From positions 2,677,211 through 2,720,201 of the forward strand of contig NZ_JAAVSH020000001.1 in assembly GCF_011947365.2 (NCBI RefSeq): a stretch of 42,991 bases of DNA, written 5' to 3'. Below the pieces are notes generated by a model that had not been told where the DNA came from, did not search any database, and worked only from the letters and a program-made list of their open reading frames with translations. Source of the stretch: an endosymbiont of Lamellibrachia barhami (GTDB taxonomy: Bacteria; Pseudomonadota; Gammaproteobacteria; Chromatiales; Chromatiaceae). The position numbers were made by a program, and so were the translations under genes. Numbering within the stretch: position 1 is the stretch's first letter; the number at the start of each line of letters is the position of its first letter. Shown one piece after another: positions 1 to 7,680 of this stretch.

Positions 1-17
1 GTCAGTTACGTATTGCT
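1..17. other. Oxford Nanopore ligation-adapter remnant (left end)
   Basis: Bases 2-17 match the 3' part of the Nanopore Y-adapter top strand (CAGTTACGTATTGCT core); only base 1 differs. The genomic sequence (infB) begins directly after it. The same adapter in reverse complement is at the right end. This is technical sequence, not part of the genome. The match is made from memory of the adapter sequence. Confidence 0.88.
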
Positions 18-574
18 CCTCCTGGTTCGCGGCATGACGCCATCATCGGTGCGACCACGAGGATGACGATATCGGTCACTCGCACCACGGCGCGCATCGC
101 GCAGTAAACGCGGCATGGCCAGGGGTATCCAGAAACGAAATGGTGCCCTTGGCTGTTTCGACGTGATACGCACCAATGTGCTGGGTGATGCCACCCGCCT
201 CACCAGCCGCCACTTTACTGGCCCTCTGATGTAGTCGAGCAGCGAAGTCTTACCATGGTCGACGTGACTCATAATGGTAACTACCGGTGACGTGCACCTT
301 GTTCACCTGCTTGCGCGGCGTCCTCAGTACTGAGCAGAGATCCTCGCCTTCACTATCCCGCTGCATGACCGGGATATGTCCCATCTCTTCCACGATCAGT
401 CGATGTGGTCCTGATTCAACGGTTGATTGATGGTGACCACTATGCCCATCTTCATCAGTACCTTGATCACTTCGGCGGCTTTTCACTGACACTGCTGCGC
501 CAGCTCAGCCACGGAGATGCTCGGGTATTTTCACTACGGCACCACTGGCGTGTTTTTGAAACCCGTGCTCCGTA
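18..574 (-). pseudogene. infB: Translation initiation factor IF-2, G-domain part, frame broken and cut by window end
   Basis: This continues the infB reading frame that stops at 575. Read piecewise in three frames on the minus strand it still gives IF-2: LIVEEMGHIPVMQRDSEGED around 330-400, the G1 region [14 protein letters not shown] around 225-270, [10 protein letters not shown] and the G3 motif DTPGHAAF around 100-190, and DDGVMP near 30-45. IF-2 is the GTPase that places initiator tRNA on the 30S subunit. The pieces are joined by several one- or two-base indels, and the glycine opening the P-loop reads as serine. Because it lies beside the adapter, I take the breaks as uncorrected read errors rather than a real pseudogene; infB is essential. 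The C-terminal half is outside the window. Confidence 0.8.
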
Positions 575-1357
575 TCAACTGCGGCGTTCCCGACGACGGG
601 ACGGTTTTTCTGCGGCGCCTACGACCTCTTTTGAAACATGCACTTTTGCGACCGTAGCGGACGAGCCACCTTTTGAATCTTTCTGCTCCTTGCCCTTGCT
701 CTCCTTGTTGCCCTTTTTGCCCCGAGCTGCTTCCTGCTGTTTCGTTTCCTGTTCCTTCTTGACCCGGACCAGTTCTGCCTGACGGGCCACCTCGCTCGCC
801 TCTTCAGCTTGTCGTCTGGCCTCTTCCTCAGCCTTCAGGCGCGTCTCTTCTTCAGCTTGGCGGACTTCTGCCTGCTCCTCTTCACGTTTCTTCGCTTCCG
901 CAGCCTTACGCGCTTCCACTTCAGCCTCGACAACCGCCTGCTGCATTGATTGCTCTTCCAACGCCAAACGGGCGGCTGCAGCCTCCCTCTGCGTCACGTC
1001 ATCACCAGCAACCACGCTACGCTTCACGTAGGTACGCTTCTTCCGCACCTCGACACTGACGGTTTTGCTCGGTGTACTGGTTGCACGATTCAGTGGATTG
1101 CGGCGGGTTGCGCCCGGCTGACGCAATTCACTGACCGTCTTGCGGCGCAGCGTCACCTTATTGGGCGCACTGGCCGATATCGTGGCCTTTTTACCATGGA
1201 TCTGTCGTAGATGGTTGAGCAGTTTACTCTTCTCATCATCCGAAATTTTGTCGTCGGGGCCTTTTGCCTGGATCCCGGCGTCAGCCAACTGTCCCAGCAA
1301 CTGCTCGGAGGGAATGCCAACGACCTTGGCAAGCTGTTCTACCGTTACTTCACTCAT
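575..1357 (-). CDS. infB: Translation initiation factor IF-2, N-terminal region (partial)
   Basis: The first ~255 residues of IF-2. The start MSEVTVEQLAKVVGI is the IF2-N fold (residues 1-50) that opens long proteobacterial IF-2. It is followed by a basic linker (about 65-115) and a highly charged E/A/R/K-rich helical stretch (about 125-225), as expected for the poorly conserved N-terminal domain. The start has a GAGAGG ribosome site about 9 bases upstream. It lies 89 bp downstream of nusA in the usual rimP-nusA-infB order. The frame ends artificially at 575 through an indel; the last residues (about 250-260) are out-of-frame sequence. The true gene continues to the left. Confidence 0.92.
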   Translation of the reverse strand: MSEVTVEQLAKVVGIPSEQLLGQLADAGIQAKGPDDKISDDEKSKLLNHLRQIHGKKATISASAPNKVTLRRKTVSELRQPGATRRNPLNRATSTPSKTVSVEVRKKRTYVKRSVVAGDDVTQREAAAARLALEEQSMQQAVVEAEVEARKAAEAKKREEEQAEVRQAEEETRLKAEEEARRQAEEASEVARQAELVRVKKEQETKQQEAARGKKGNKESKGKEQKDSKGGSSATVAKVHVSKEVVGAAEKPSRRRERRS

Positions 1358-1446
1358 TTGTTCAGGCCTCTCGACTTTGCCTTACCCATCATATTGCCAC
1401 GCACTTGAATCATCACTATCCAACGGAGGTCTTCCGCCAGCACACC

Positions 1447-2940
1447 CTATTCCGCTTCTTCGAACCAGGGCGCACGCGCTGTCATGATCAACTTACCTGC
1501 CCGCTCTTCGTCCATGCCCTCAATCTCCATGAGCTCATCGGTGGACTGTTCCGCCAGATCCTCCATGCACCCCACGCCTTTGGCGGCAAGTGCATAGGCC
1601 AGATCCTTATCCACGCCTTCCATACCCAGCAGGTCTTCTGCAGGCTCTTCAAAACTCTCTTCGCTTGCGATCGCTTTGGTGAGCAGCATGTCTTTGGCGC
1701 GATTTCTCAGCTCTTCGATCAACTCGTCATCGAACTCTTCGATAGCTATCATCTCTTCAATAGGCACGTAGGCCACCTCTTCGATAGAGGTAAAACCCTC
1801 CTGCACCAGAATGACAGCAACGTCCTCGTCCACATCGAGCTTTTTCATAAATGTTTCTATGAAGACTCGGGACTCGGATTCACTCTTCTCCTGCGCTTCA
1901 GTCTCGTCCATGACATTGAGTTCCCAACCAGTCAGATGGCTTGCAAGGCGTACGTTCTGTCCGCCTCTGCCTATCGCCTGGGAGAGGTTCTCTTCGTTCA
2001 CTGAGACATCCATCGAGTGCGCATCCTCGTCAACCACGATGGAGACAACTTCTGCCGGAGACATGGCATTGATCACAAACTGGGCCGAATTTTCGTTCCA
2101 GAGGATGATATCGACGCGCTCGCCGTTCAGTTCATTGGAAACCGCCTGTACCCGCGATCCGCGCATGCCGACGCAGGCACCGACCGGATCTATGCGTTTA
2201 TCCAGTGCCTTGACGGCAATCTTGGCCCGCAGACCGGCATCCCGTGCGGCGCCTCGGATATCGATCAAACCTTCACCGACCTCCGGGACTTCCAGTTTGA
2301 ACAGCTCGATCAACAGTTCCGGCATGGCACGGCTGACAAAAAGCTGGGGGCCGCGTGGCTCGGAGCGAATCTCGTAGAGGTAGCCACGCAGACGGTCACC
2401 AACCCGAACCGACTCCTTGGGAATCATGTGCTCACGGCCGATGAACGCCTCAGCATTGCCGCCCAGATCCAAAAACACGTTACCTCGTTCGACGCGCTTG
2501 ACCGCACCAGTGACCAGTTCGCCTTTACGATCCTGATAGGCTGCAACAACCTTGGCGCGCTCTGCTTCCCGAACCTTCTGTACGATTACCTGCTTGGCTG
2601 CCTGGGCTGCAATGCGACCGAAATCAATGGAGTCGATTAGCTCCTCCACGAAGTCGCCAGGTTCGATATCCGCTTGATCCACTTTTGCCACATCGAGCAA
2701 AACCTGGCGCAACGCGGCATCCGGTTCATCCTCGGCATATGCTTCAACCACTTCCCATTGACGGAAGGTATCGTAGTCGCCGGTATTGCGATCGATCGCG
2801 ACCCGCACCAGGATATCGTCACCGTTCTTCTTTCTTGTGGCCGAAGCCAAGGCAGCCTCGATTGCCTCAAAGATGATCCCTTTTTCCACACCTTTTTCGT
2901 TGGAAACGGCATCAACAACCAGCAGAATCTCTTTACTCAT
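1447..2940 (-). CDS. nusA: Transcription termination/antitermination factor NusA
   Basis: NusA binds RNA polymerase and nascent RNA and modulates pausing, intrinsic termination and antitermination. The 497-residue product has the full proteobacterial layout: N-terminal polymerase-binding domain (about 1-125), S1 domain (about 135-200, [16 protein letters not shown]), two KH domains (about 200-345, with [12 protein letters not shown]), and two acidic C-terminal repeats (about 365-495) with the E-x-A/I-G-M-D type helices that contact the polymerase alpha subunit. Length equals the E. coli protein (495). It starts 17 bp after rimP and is followed by infB. In E. coli this operon is repressed by NusA itself; hairpins in the leader here suit that. 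Confidence 0.97.
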   Translation of the reverse strand: MSKEILLVVDAVSNEKGVEKGIIFEAIEAALASATRKKNGDDILVRVAIDRNTGDYDTFRQWEVVEAYAEDEPDAALRQVLLDVAKVDQADIEPGDFVEELIDSIDFGRIAAQAAKQVIVQKVREAERAKVVAAYQDRKGELVTGAVKRVERGNVFLDLGGNAEAFIGREHMIPKESVRVGDRLRGYLYEIRSEPRGPQLFVSRAMPELLIELFKLEVPEVGEGLIDIRGAARDAGLRAKIAVKALDKRIDPVGACVGMRGSRVQAVSNELNGERVDIILWNENSAQFVINAMSPAEVVSIVVDEDAHSMDVSVNEENLSQAIGRGGQNVRLASHLTGWELNVMDETEAQEKSESESRVFIETFMKKLDVDEDVAVILVQEGFTSIEEVAYVPIEEMIAIEEFDDELIEELRNRAKDMLLTKAIASEESFEEPAEDLLGMEGVDKDLAYALAAKGVGCMEDLAEQSTDELMEIEGMDEERAGKLIMTARAPWFEEAE

Positions 2941-2957
2941 CTCTGTTGCTTCCCAAT

Positions 2958-3416
2958 TCAGAATTCCGGAATCAACCGCGCCGAATCAATCTCATCCAGA
3001 GGAATGTGATAACACGTTCCCTCATCGATGATGAGAACCTCGTCTCTCTCCACTCCACCCAGCTCCCCGGTAAAACGGTGTCTGCCCTCAATCTTGCTAC
3101 GCGTCTTCAAACGCACCTTCTGCCCACTGAAGCGCTCAAAGTCAGCCTTATTAAACAGCGGCCTGTCCAGCCCCGGCGAGGAGACCTCAAAGCTGTAATG
3201 CTCTTTGATCGGATCTTCCACGTCCAGCACACCACTTACCTGGTGACTCACCTGGGAACAATCATCCACATTGATGCCATCGGCATGATCGATATAGATG
3301 CGCAACAACAATCCACCAGTACCCCGGCTGGTCAATTCGACACCGACCAGCTCATAACCAAGCAACTCGACCTCTTGACGCACCAGTTTTGTCAAATTCT
3401 CAGGGGCAGAACGCAT
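2958..3416 (-). CDS. rimP: Ribosome maturation factor RimP
   Basis: RimP helps assemble the 30S subunit. The 152-residue product begins [14 protein letters not shown] and has the family pattern [10 protein letters not shown] near residue 20, then an N-terminal alpha/beta domain and a C-terminal Sm-like domain (SSPGLDRPL about 75-85, GKKVRLKT-like and [11 protein letters not shown] at the end). An open frame extends 12 codons further upstream, but 3416 is preferred: it matches the family N-terminus, has GAGG at -8, and the longer form would be encoded across a terminator-like hairpin. It is the first gene of rimP-nusA-infB. In E. coli the tRNA-fMet gene metY sits just upstream; here that gene lies 4.1 kb away, beyond the inserted cassette. 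Confidence 0.95.
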   Translation of the reverse strand: MRSAPENLTKLVRQEVELLGYELVGVELTSRGTGGLLLRIYIDHADGINVDDCSQVSHQVSGVLDVEDPIKEHYSFEVSSPGLDRPLFNKADFERFSGQKVRLKTRSKIEGRHRFTGELGGVERDEVLIIDEGTCYHIPLDEIDSARLIPEF

Positions 3417-3430
3417 TTTCCTCACCGCAC

Positions 3431-3451
3431 AAAAAATGGGCCAATGGCCCA
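3431..3451 (-). terminator. Terminator-like hairpin in the rimP leader (proximal)
   Basis: On the minus strand TGGGCC-ATT-GGCCCA (arms 3437-3442 and 3446-3451) is followed directly by six T (3436-3431), the form of an intrinsic terminator. It ends 14 bases before the rimP ATG, with the rimP ribosome site (GAGG) between. A full terminator there would silence the operon, so a regulated (attenuator) role or a weak terminator is more likely. Confidence 0.6.
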
Positions 3452-3555
3452 CTCTAAAGATCCGACTTTTCCTTACATATCGGTCAGTTACGATCCCGAT
3501 ACCGGGTCAGGGCCACCCCGTTGCCGCTTAACTGCAACGCCGGGGCGCCGGAAAC

Positions 3556-3580
3556 AAAAAAACCCCGGTTACCGGGGCTT
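3556..3580 (-). terminator. Intrinsic terminator upstream of rimP (distal)
   Basis: On the minus strand CCCCGG-TAA-CCGGGG (arms 3563-3568 and 3572-3577) is extended by weak A-T/G-T pairs and followed by seven T (3562-3556). This is a strong rho-independent terminator form for minus-strand transcripts. No minus-strand gene lies just upstream, because the next genes (3886-7264) run the other way and the tRNA-fMet gene has its own terminator. It may be a relic of the older tRNA-fMet/rimP junction or a leader attenuator. Its plus-strand T tract is poor. Confidence 0.7.
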
Positions 3581-3885
3581 TCTTATAGTTAGTACAGGAA
3601 AGCATCCTGTGTATCTTACCGAAAAATACAGCCTATACTCATGCAAACCCGCTGAATAGCCCGGCATTGTAGGGCAATGATTCTACCATTGCAAGCCACC
3701 TCATCGCCCTTTCCCCTAAGACTCCTTTAACCCAAAAATTGCGCATACAGAAAAACGAAAGGCAGCCATTTTATTATTTTAGTTCTCTAATTGTTTTTTT
3801 CAAACCTATTACTATGCTCGACATGGATATAAACTTCAGTGACGTTATCACTATTTAGAACATCAATAACTCTAATTAAAACCAG
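3581..3885. other. Gene-free AT-rich stretch between rimP leader and pseudopilin
   Basis: I see no coding frame or RNA gene here. It must hold the plus-strand promoter for the pseudopilin/GGDEF-EAL pair and probably a minus-strand promoter for rimP, but no box is convincing. A small inverted repeat AGTGA-CGTTA-TCACT lies at 3838-3852, 34 bases before the pseudopilin start, and could be an operator. The sequence is clearly more AT-rich than the rest of the window. Confidence 0.5.
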
Positions 3886-4392
3886 ATGCGAAAAATACTG
3901 GATCTATCTATATCGCCATCGAGTCGCTATACGAAAAAACTCCTTAAACTTGGGATAACGCTGATCGAGCTTCTCATTGCAATTGCAATTTTCGCGCTTA
4001 TCACGGCAATCACCATACCTATGCTGGAGGGATTCAAGGAAGAGTCCGGATACGTCATAGCGATAAGAGATATAAAACTCCTCGACCAAAGCGCACGACT
4101 TTTCTTCCTGTAAGAAGGCAGATACCCACAAACTCTGGAAGAGATGGAAAGCGATATTGAGCTGGATCCATGGGGAAACCCCTACCAATATCTCAACATT
4201 GCCAACGGTGGAAACAGAATCAGGGGAAGAGTACGCAAAGACAGGAACCTTGTACCGCTGAACACTGACTTTGACATCTATAGCATGGGGCCGGACGGAG
4301 AAAGCCGCCCTCCTCTAACTGCGCGCCACAGTTGGGATGACATTGTAAGGGCAAGTAATGGAAGCTTCATTGGAATAGCATCCGATTATTAA
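3886..4392 (+). pseudogene. GspG-like type II pseudopilin interrupted by an in-frame TAA
   Basis: One continuous frame of 168 codons is broken only by TAA at codon 76 (4111-4113). The N-terminus is a class III (prepilin) signal: a basic leader with K17, K18 and K21, cleavage after G23, then ITLIELLIAIAIFALI with glutamate at +5. The part after the stop reads on in frame as EGRYPQTLEEM and DPWGNPYQYL (residues 77-103) and ends with YSMGPDG, all hallmarks of the major pseudopilin GspG and its calcium-binding C-terminal loop. Whether the stop is real or a base-call error cannot be decided here; no natural recoding of TAA would rescue it. No other type II secretion gene is nearby. The downstream GGDEF/EAL gene starts 13 bases after its end, so the two form one transcription unit. 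Confidence 0.8.
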
Positions 4393-4405
4393 AGAGCGTC
4401 CCTGA

Positions 4406-7264
4406 ATGGAATTAAAACGACACTATTTCCAAAGCCGGGTAGCGAGAAGATTCTTTCTCTCGTTCATGCTTTCAGCACTACTTCCTCTGGCAATATTTTT
4501 TCTGCTCTCTTCATTTTATGTTGTCGATCTACTCGACTCCATAGACTCAAAAAGAATCGAGGAAACATCGAAAGGAACAGGTATGGCAATAACACGCCAT
4601 CTACGCCTGCTCGAGGAAGAACTCAAGCTATTTTCCAACTCCCGCCTGGAAAAAAGAGATAACGTCCATAGCGACAATTTAATTCCGGTAACCGATGAAC
4701 TAATTACTACCGTTGGAGCAATTTTCTCTACGAATCTTGTACCAAGCAAGTACTACAGATATAGGGCCACTGATATAGAACTTCCTCACCTCACGACGGA
4801 ACAACAGCATTCGCTTGCCAAGGGGCGTTCCGCGATACTCTTTGGGCACCCTGTGGAGCAAAGACCCTATTTCTTCATTCTGAGAGCAATAGATCCTGAG
4901 CGACTGAATTTGGGCCTGATCTGGGCAATTATTGATATTGAAATAATTAGAACCATTGGAGAGGAACAAGCAGTGGGGCCTGTTTTCTGTGTTGCGGATG
5001 AATCGCTTAATCCGCTATTTTGTTCTTCACAAGAGCAACAGTCCCTGATCTCATCCCTCTCATATGACTTAAGCATCGACAACCGGAGCACTGTATCCAG
5101 AAACTATATAGGAGAGGAATTTCTTATTGGATACTGGAAGTTATTTCTTCCCGCACTTTTTGAATCAGACTCATGGATAGTAGTGGTTGGATACCCCAAA
5201 GATTACTGGCGGGAGGGAATCGTCGGATTCCTGTATTTGGTTATACCTGTTGTGATTTTAACCGGCTTGCTGGTAACAATATCCACAATGAGGCAAGTCC
5301 GCAGCAGGCTCGCCCCCCTGGAGACCTTGCGTGATGCAACCGGAAAAATTTCCACCGGTGATTTTGACCGGCGAGTACGATTAACCAGCGGCGACGAATT
5401 TGAGGAACTTGCAAACGACTTCAACCACATGGCCGAAAAACTAGGCGCGCAATTCAACAGCCTTAACGCTTTGATCGAACTTGACAAAGCAATACTGTCA
5501 TCCCTTGATATCAATCTGATAATTGAGATCGTACTCCACCGACTTAATGATACCGCCCACTTCTCCAGCCCAGGATTCCTGCTGATCGAACGTTTCAGGA
5601 AAAACAAAGGCACACTTTTCCACCTTCATGGCAAGGAGAGTCCGATAGAAGAAACTTCCATCAACCTCAACGAAGAATTTATTGAGAGAAGCAATAAACC
5701 AGCGAATTCAATGAACTGGTTCGAGGAGAATCCCAGCCTCCTATTCTCACCCTGCCCACAAGACACTGCTGATAATCATGCCTGCATTGTTCCGGTTCTC
5801 ACTCAACAGCGGTTAACCGGCTTCTTTATCTTTTTCAATGAATCATGCGCAGATGCTTCCCAGGAAGCCTCCGAAAGACTGCTTGAATATGCGAACCATG
5901 TCGCAATTGCCATCGGCAACGCTCAATGGGAAGAGGATCTATACCATCAGGCACACTACGATCCGCTCACTGGATTACCCAACCGGGCTCTTTTATATGA
6001 CCGGCTGGACCAGGCAACTCGATTGGCGCGGCGTAACAACCACCATGTCGCAGTCTGTTTCCTGGATATCGACCTGTTTAAAAATATTAATGACTCCTTT
6101 GGGCACAATGTCGGGGACCTTTATCTGATTGAACTGGGAAAGAGGCTTTCTTCATCAATACGTCAGACTGATACGATCGTGCGCTTTGCGGGTGACGAGT
6201 TTGTGATACTCATGCCTGAAATCCCACCACACAAGACCGTCCCTTCAGTATTGTCCGTGGTTGAAAAAATCCAAAACGCTCTGAAAGCGGATTTTGTAAC
6301 CAGTGGTTATTCCATCACTCCAAGCCTTAGTATTGGAATCGCTATCTTCCCAAAAGATGCAGAAGATACCGACTCCTTACTTAAATGTGCCGATACCGCC
6401 ATGTATCACGCAAAAGAAAATAAACGCGGCGAATACCAATTCTATTCTCATGAAATGAACCGCGTGATGGTCGAAAGACTGATAATTGAACAAGAACTGC
6501 AAATAGCGATTAGAGATGAACAATTTTATCTGACTTTTCAACCCCAAGTAGATGCCTTAAATGGGAAAATCACCGGCGCTGAAACATTGATTCGATGGAG
6601 ACATCCAGAAAAAGGGATGATTTCTCCTGAGGAATTTATACCTATTGCCGAAGACAGCGGCCTTATCAATGAGATTGGCGACTGGATCATAAACAAGGCA
6701 TGTATCGTTACAAAACAGATGATTGATGAAAACAAGAGTCGCCCTTTCCGGATGAGCATCAATATTTCAGCACAGCAATTCGAGCAGGGAGAGGCACTCA
6801 TACAAACATTAAACAATGCTATTGAACAATCAGGACTGGATCATAAGCACATCGAGATCGAAGTCACAGAAGGCATCCTGATGAAGGATTTTACGAAAAC
6901 AATCGAAATATTAAAAAACATCAGGAAAGCCGGCGTAACTGTCGCTGTTGATGATTTCGGAACAGGTTACTCTTCATTAAACTATTTAAGGAAATTACCC
7001 ATAGATGTTCTGAAAATCGATAAGAGTTTTACTCAGGAGATGCAGACTCACAGCACATCAGCCGCTATTGTTTCGATGATCATACAGATAGCGCATTTAC
7101 TGAAACTGCGCGTCATCGCAGAAGGTGTTGAAACTAAACATCAGTGCAATGCTCTTTTGGAAGAAGGCTGCACGCATCATCAGGGTTACTTTTATGGAAA
7201 ACCCATGAATCTTGCTAATCTCAGAAAATTATTGGCTGAAAACTCTGTCACTCCATCAGATTAA
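4406..7264 (+). CDS. Membrane-bound diguanylate cyclase/phosphodiesterase (HAMP-GAF-GGDEF-EAL)
   Basis: A 952-residue c-di-GMP signalling protein. Order: membrane helix (about 16-40), an external sensor domain (about 45-270), second helix (about 272-294), HAMP (about 295-350), a GAF-like region (about 360-510), GGDEF (about 515-685) and EAL (about 695-945). The cyclase motif reads AGDEF (595-599), an active variant in some cyclases, with a complete inhibitory site RQTD at 586-589, five residues before it. The EAL motif reads ETL (E726), but the other phosphodiesterase motifs are intact: NISAQQF, EVTEG, DDFGTGYSSLNYL, KIDKSF, IAEGVET. Both activities are therefore possible. It is co-directional with the broken pseudopilin, opposite in strand and AT-richer than the flanking housekeeping genes, which suggests an inserted cassette. 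Confidence 0.93.
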   Translation: MELKRHYFQSRVARRFFLSFMLSALLPLAIFFLLSSFYVVDLLDSIDSKRIEETSKGTGMAITRHLRLLEEELKLFSNSRLEKRDNVHSDNLIPVTDELITTVGAIFSTNLVPSKYYRYRATDIELPHLTTEQQHSLAKGRSAILFGHPVEQRPYFFILRAIDPERLNLGLIWAIIDIEIIRTIGEEQAVGPVFCVADESLNPLFCSSQEQQSLISSLSYDLSIDNRSTVSRNYIGEEFLIGYWKLFLPALFESDSWIVVVGYPKDYWREGIVGFLYLVIPVVILTGLLVTISTMRQVRSRLAPLETLRDATGKISTGDFDRRVRLTSGDEFEELANDFNHMAEKLGAQFNSLNALIELDKAILSSLDINLIIEIVLHRLNDTAHFSSPGFLLIERFRKNKGTLFHLHGKESPIEETSINLNEEFIERSNKPANSMNWFEENPSLLFSPCPQDTADNHACIVPVLTQQRLTGFFIFFNESCADASQEASERLLEYANHVAIAIGNAQWEEDLYHQAHYDPLTGLPNRALLYDRLDQATRLARRNNHHVAVCFLDIDLFKNINDSFGHNVGDLYLIELGKRLSSSIRQTDTIVRFAGDEFVILMPEIPPHKTVPSVLSVVEKIQNALKADFVTSGYSITPSLSIGIAIFPKDAEDTDSLLKCADTAMYHAKENKRGEYQFYSHEMNRVMVERLIIEQELQIAIRDEQFYLTFQPQVDALNGKITGAETLIRWRHPEKGMISPEEFIPIAEDSGLINEIGDWIINKACIVTKQMIDENKSRPFRMSINISAQQFEQGEALIQTLNNAIEQSGLDHKHIEIEVTEGILMKDFTKTIEILKNIRKAGVTVAVDDFGTGYSSLNYLRKLPIDVLKIDKSFTQEMQTHSTSAAIVSMIIQIAHLLKLRVIAEGVETKHQCNALLEEGCTHHQGYFYGKPMNLANLRKLLAENSVTPSD

Positions 7265-7500
7265 ACTGATAGTCATGAAAAAACATATCGAGAAACATTC
7301 CTGAACCAGCAAGTGCTGCCAAAGCAAAACAGCCTGTTGCTGTCACAAACCACCACCCTCTCCTCACCTGTCTACAATCGTTGCTCCACAGAGTCCCTGC
7401 GCCTGCTCAATCACCATATCATTGGTGTCCTTCGCATTTTCAGTATAGGCTGAAAAAATTTCATCCTGGGCCGAGAAACCGGCAATCGAAATTCGAGGTA
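7265..7500. other. Intergenic stretch after the GGDEF/EAL gene
   Basis: No gene is supported. A short open frame on the minus strand (7364-7564) overlaps the tRNA gene and has no family signature. There is no clear terminator for the plus-strand GGDEF/EAL gene except the hairpin at 7502-7531, whose stem works on both strands but whose T tract favours the minus strand. Confidence 0.5.
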
Positions 7501-7501
7501 A

Positions 7502-7531
7502 AAAAAACCCGAAGTGTAAACACTTCGGGTT
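7502..7531 (-). terminator. Intrinsic terminator after tRNA-fMet
   Basis: On the minus strand ACCCGAAGTG-TTTA-CACTTCGGGT forms a perfect 10-bp stem followed by a run of T, starting 7 bases after the tRNA CCA end. It ends the tRNA-fMet transcript and any read-through from the nuo operon. As a symmetrical stem it may also slow plus-strand transcription from the GGDEF/EAL gene. Confidence 0.88.
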
Positions 7532-7537
7532 TGATGT

Positions 7538-7614
<77 letters not shown>

Positions 7615-7627
7615 TCAGCGAGGCGCA

Positions 7628-7656
7628 ATACTAACGCCTCCAATCATACTTGGCAA
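7628..7656 (-). promoter_or_regulatory. Sigma70-type promoter of tRNA-fMet
   Basis: On the minus strand TTGCCA (7651-7656) and TAGTAT (7628-7633) are separated by exactly 17 bases. The start region just after is GC-rich (GCGCC), the discriminator type typical of stable-RNA promoters under stringent control. It lies between nuoN and the tRNA gene. Confidence 0.6.
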
Positions 7657-7680
7657 GTCCTAAATATGACACTTTTGTTC

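Noticed and set aside
225-272. Unusual serine-type P-loop in IF-2
   Set aside because: It lies in error-rich read-end sequence and a single base change restores the normal glycine.
1014-1024. Match to the REP loop core (CGCTACGCTTC) inside infB
   Set aside because: No hairpin arms or GTAG foot surround it, and it is ordinary coding sequence.
4111-4113. Programmed recoding of the stop in the pseudopilin
   Set aside because: The codon is TAA, which is not used for selenocysteine or pyrrolysine, and no slippery site or recoding structure is evident.
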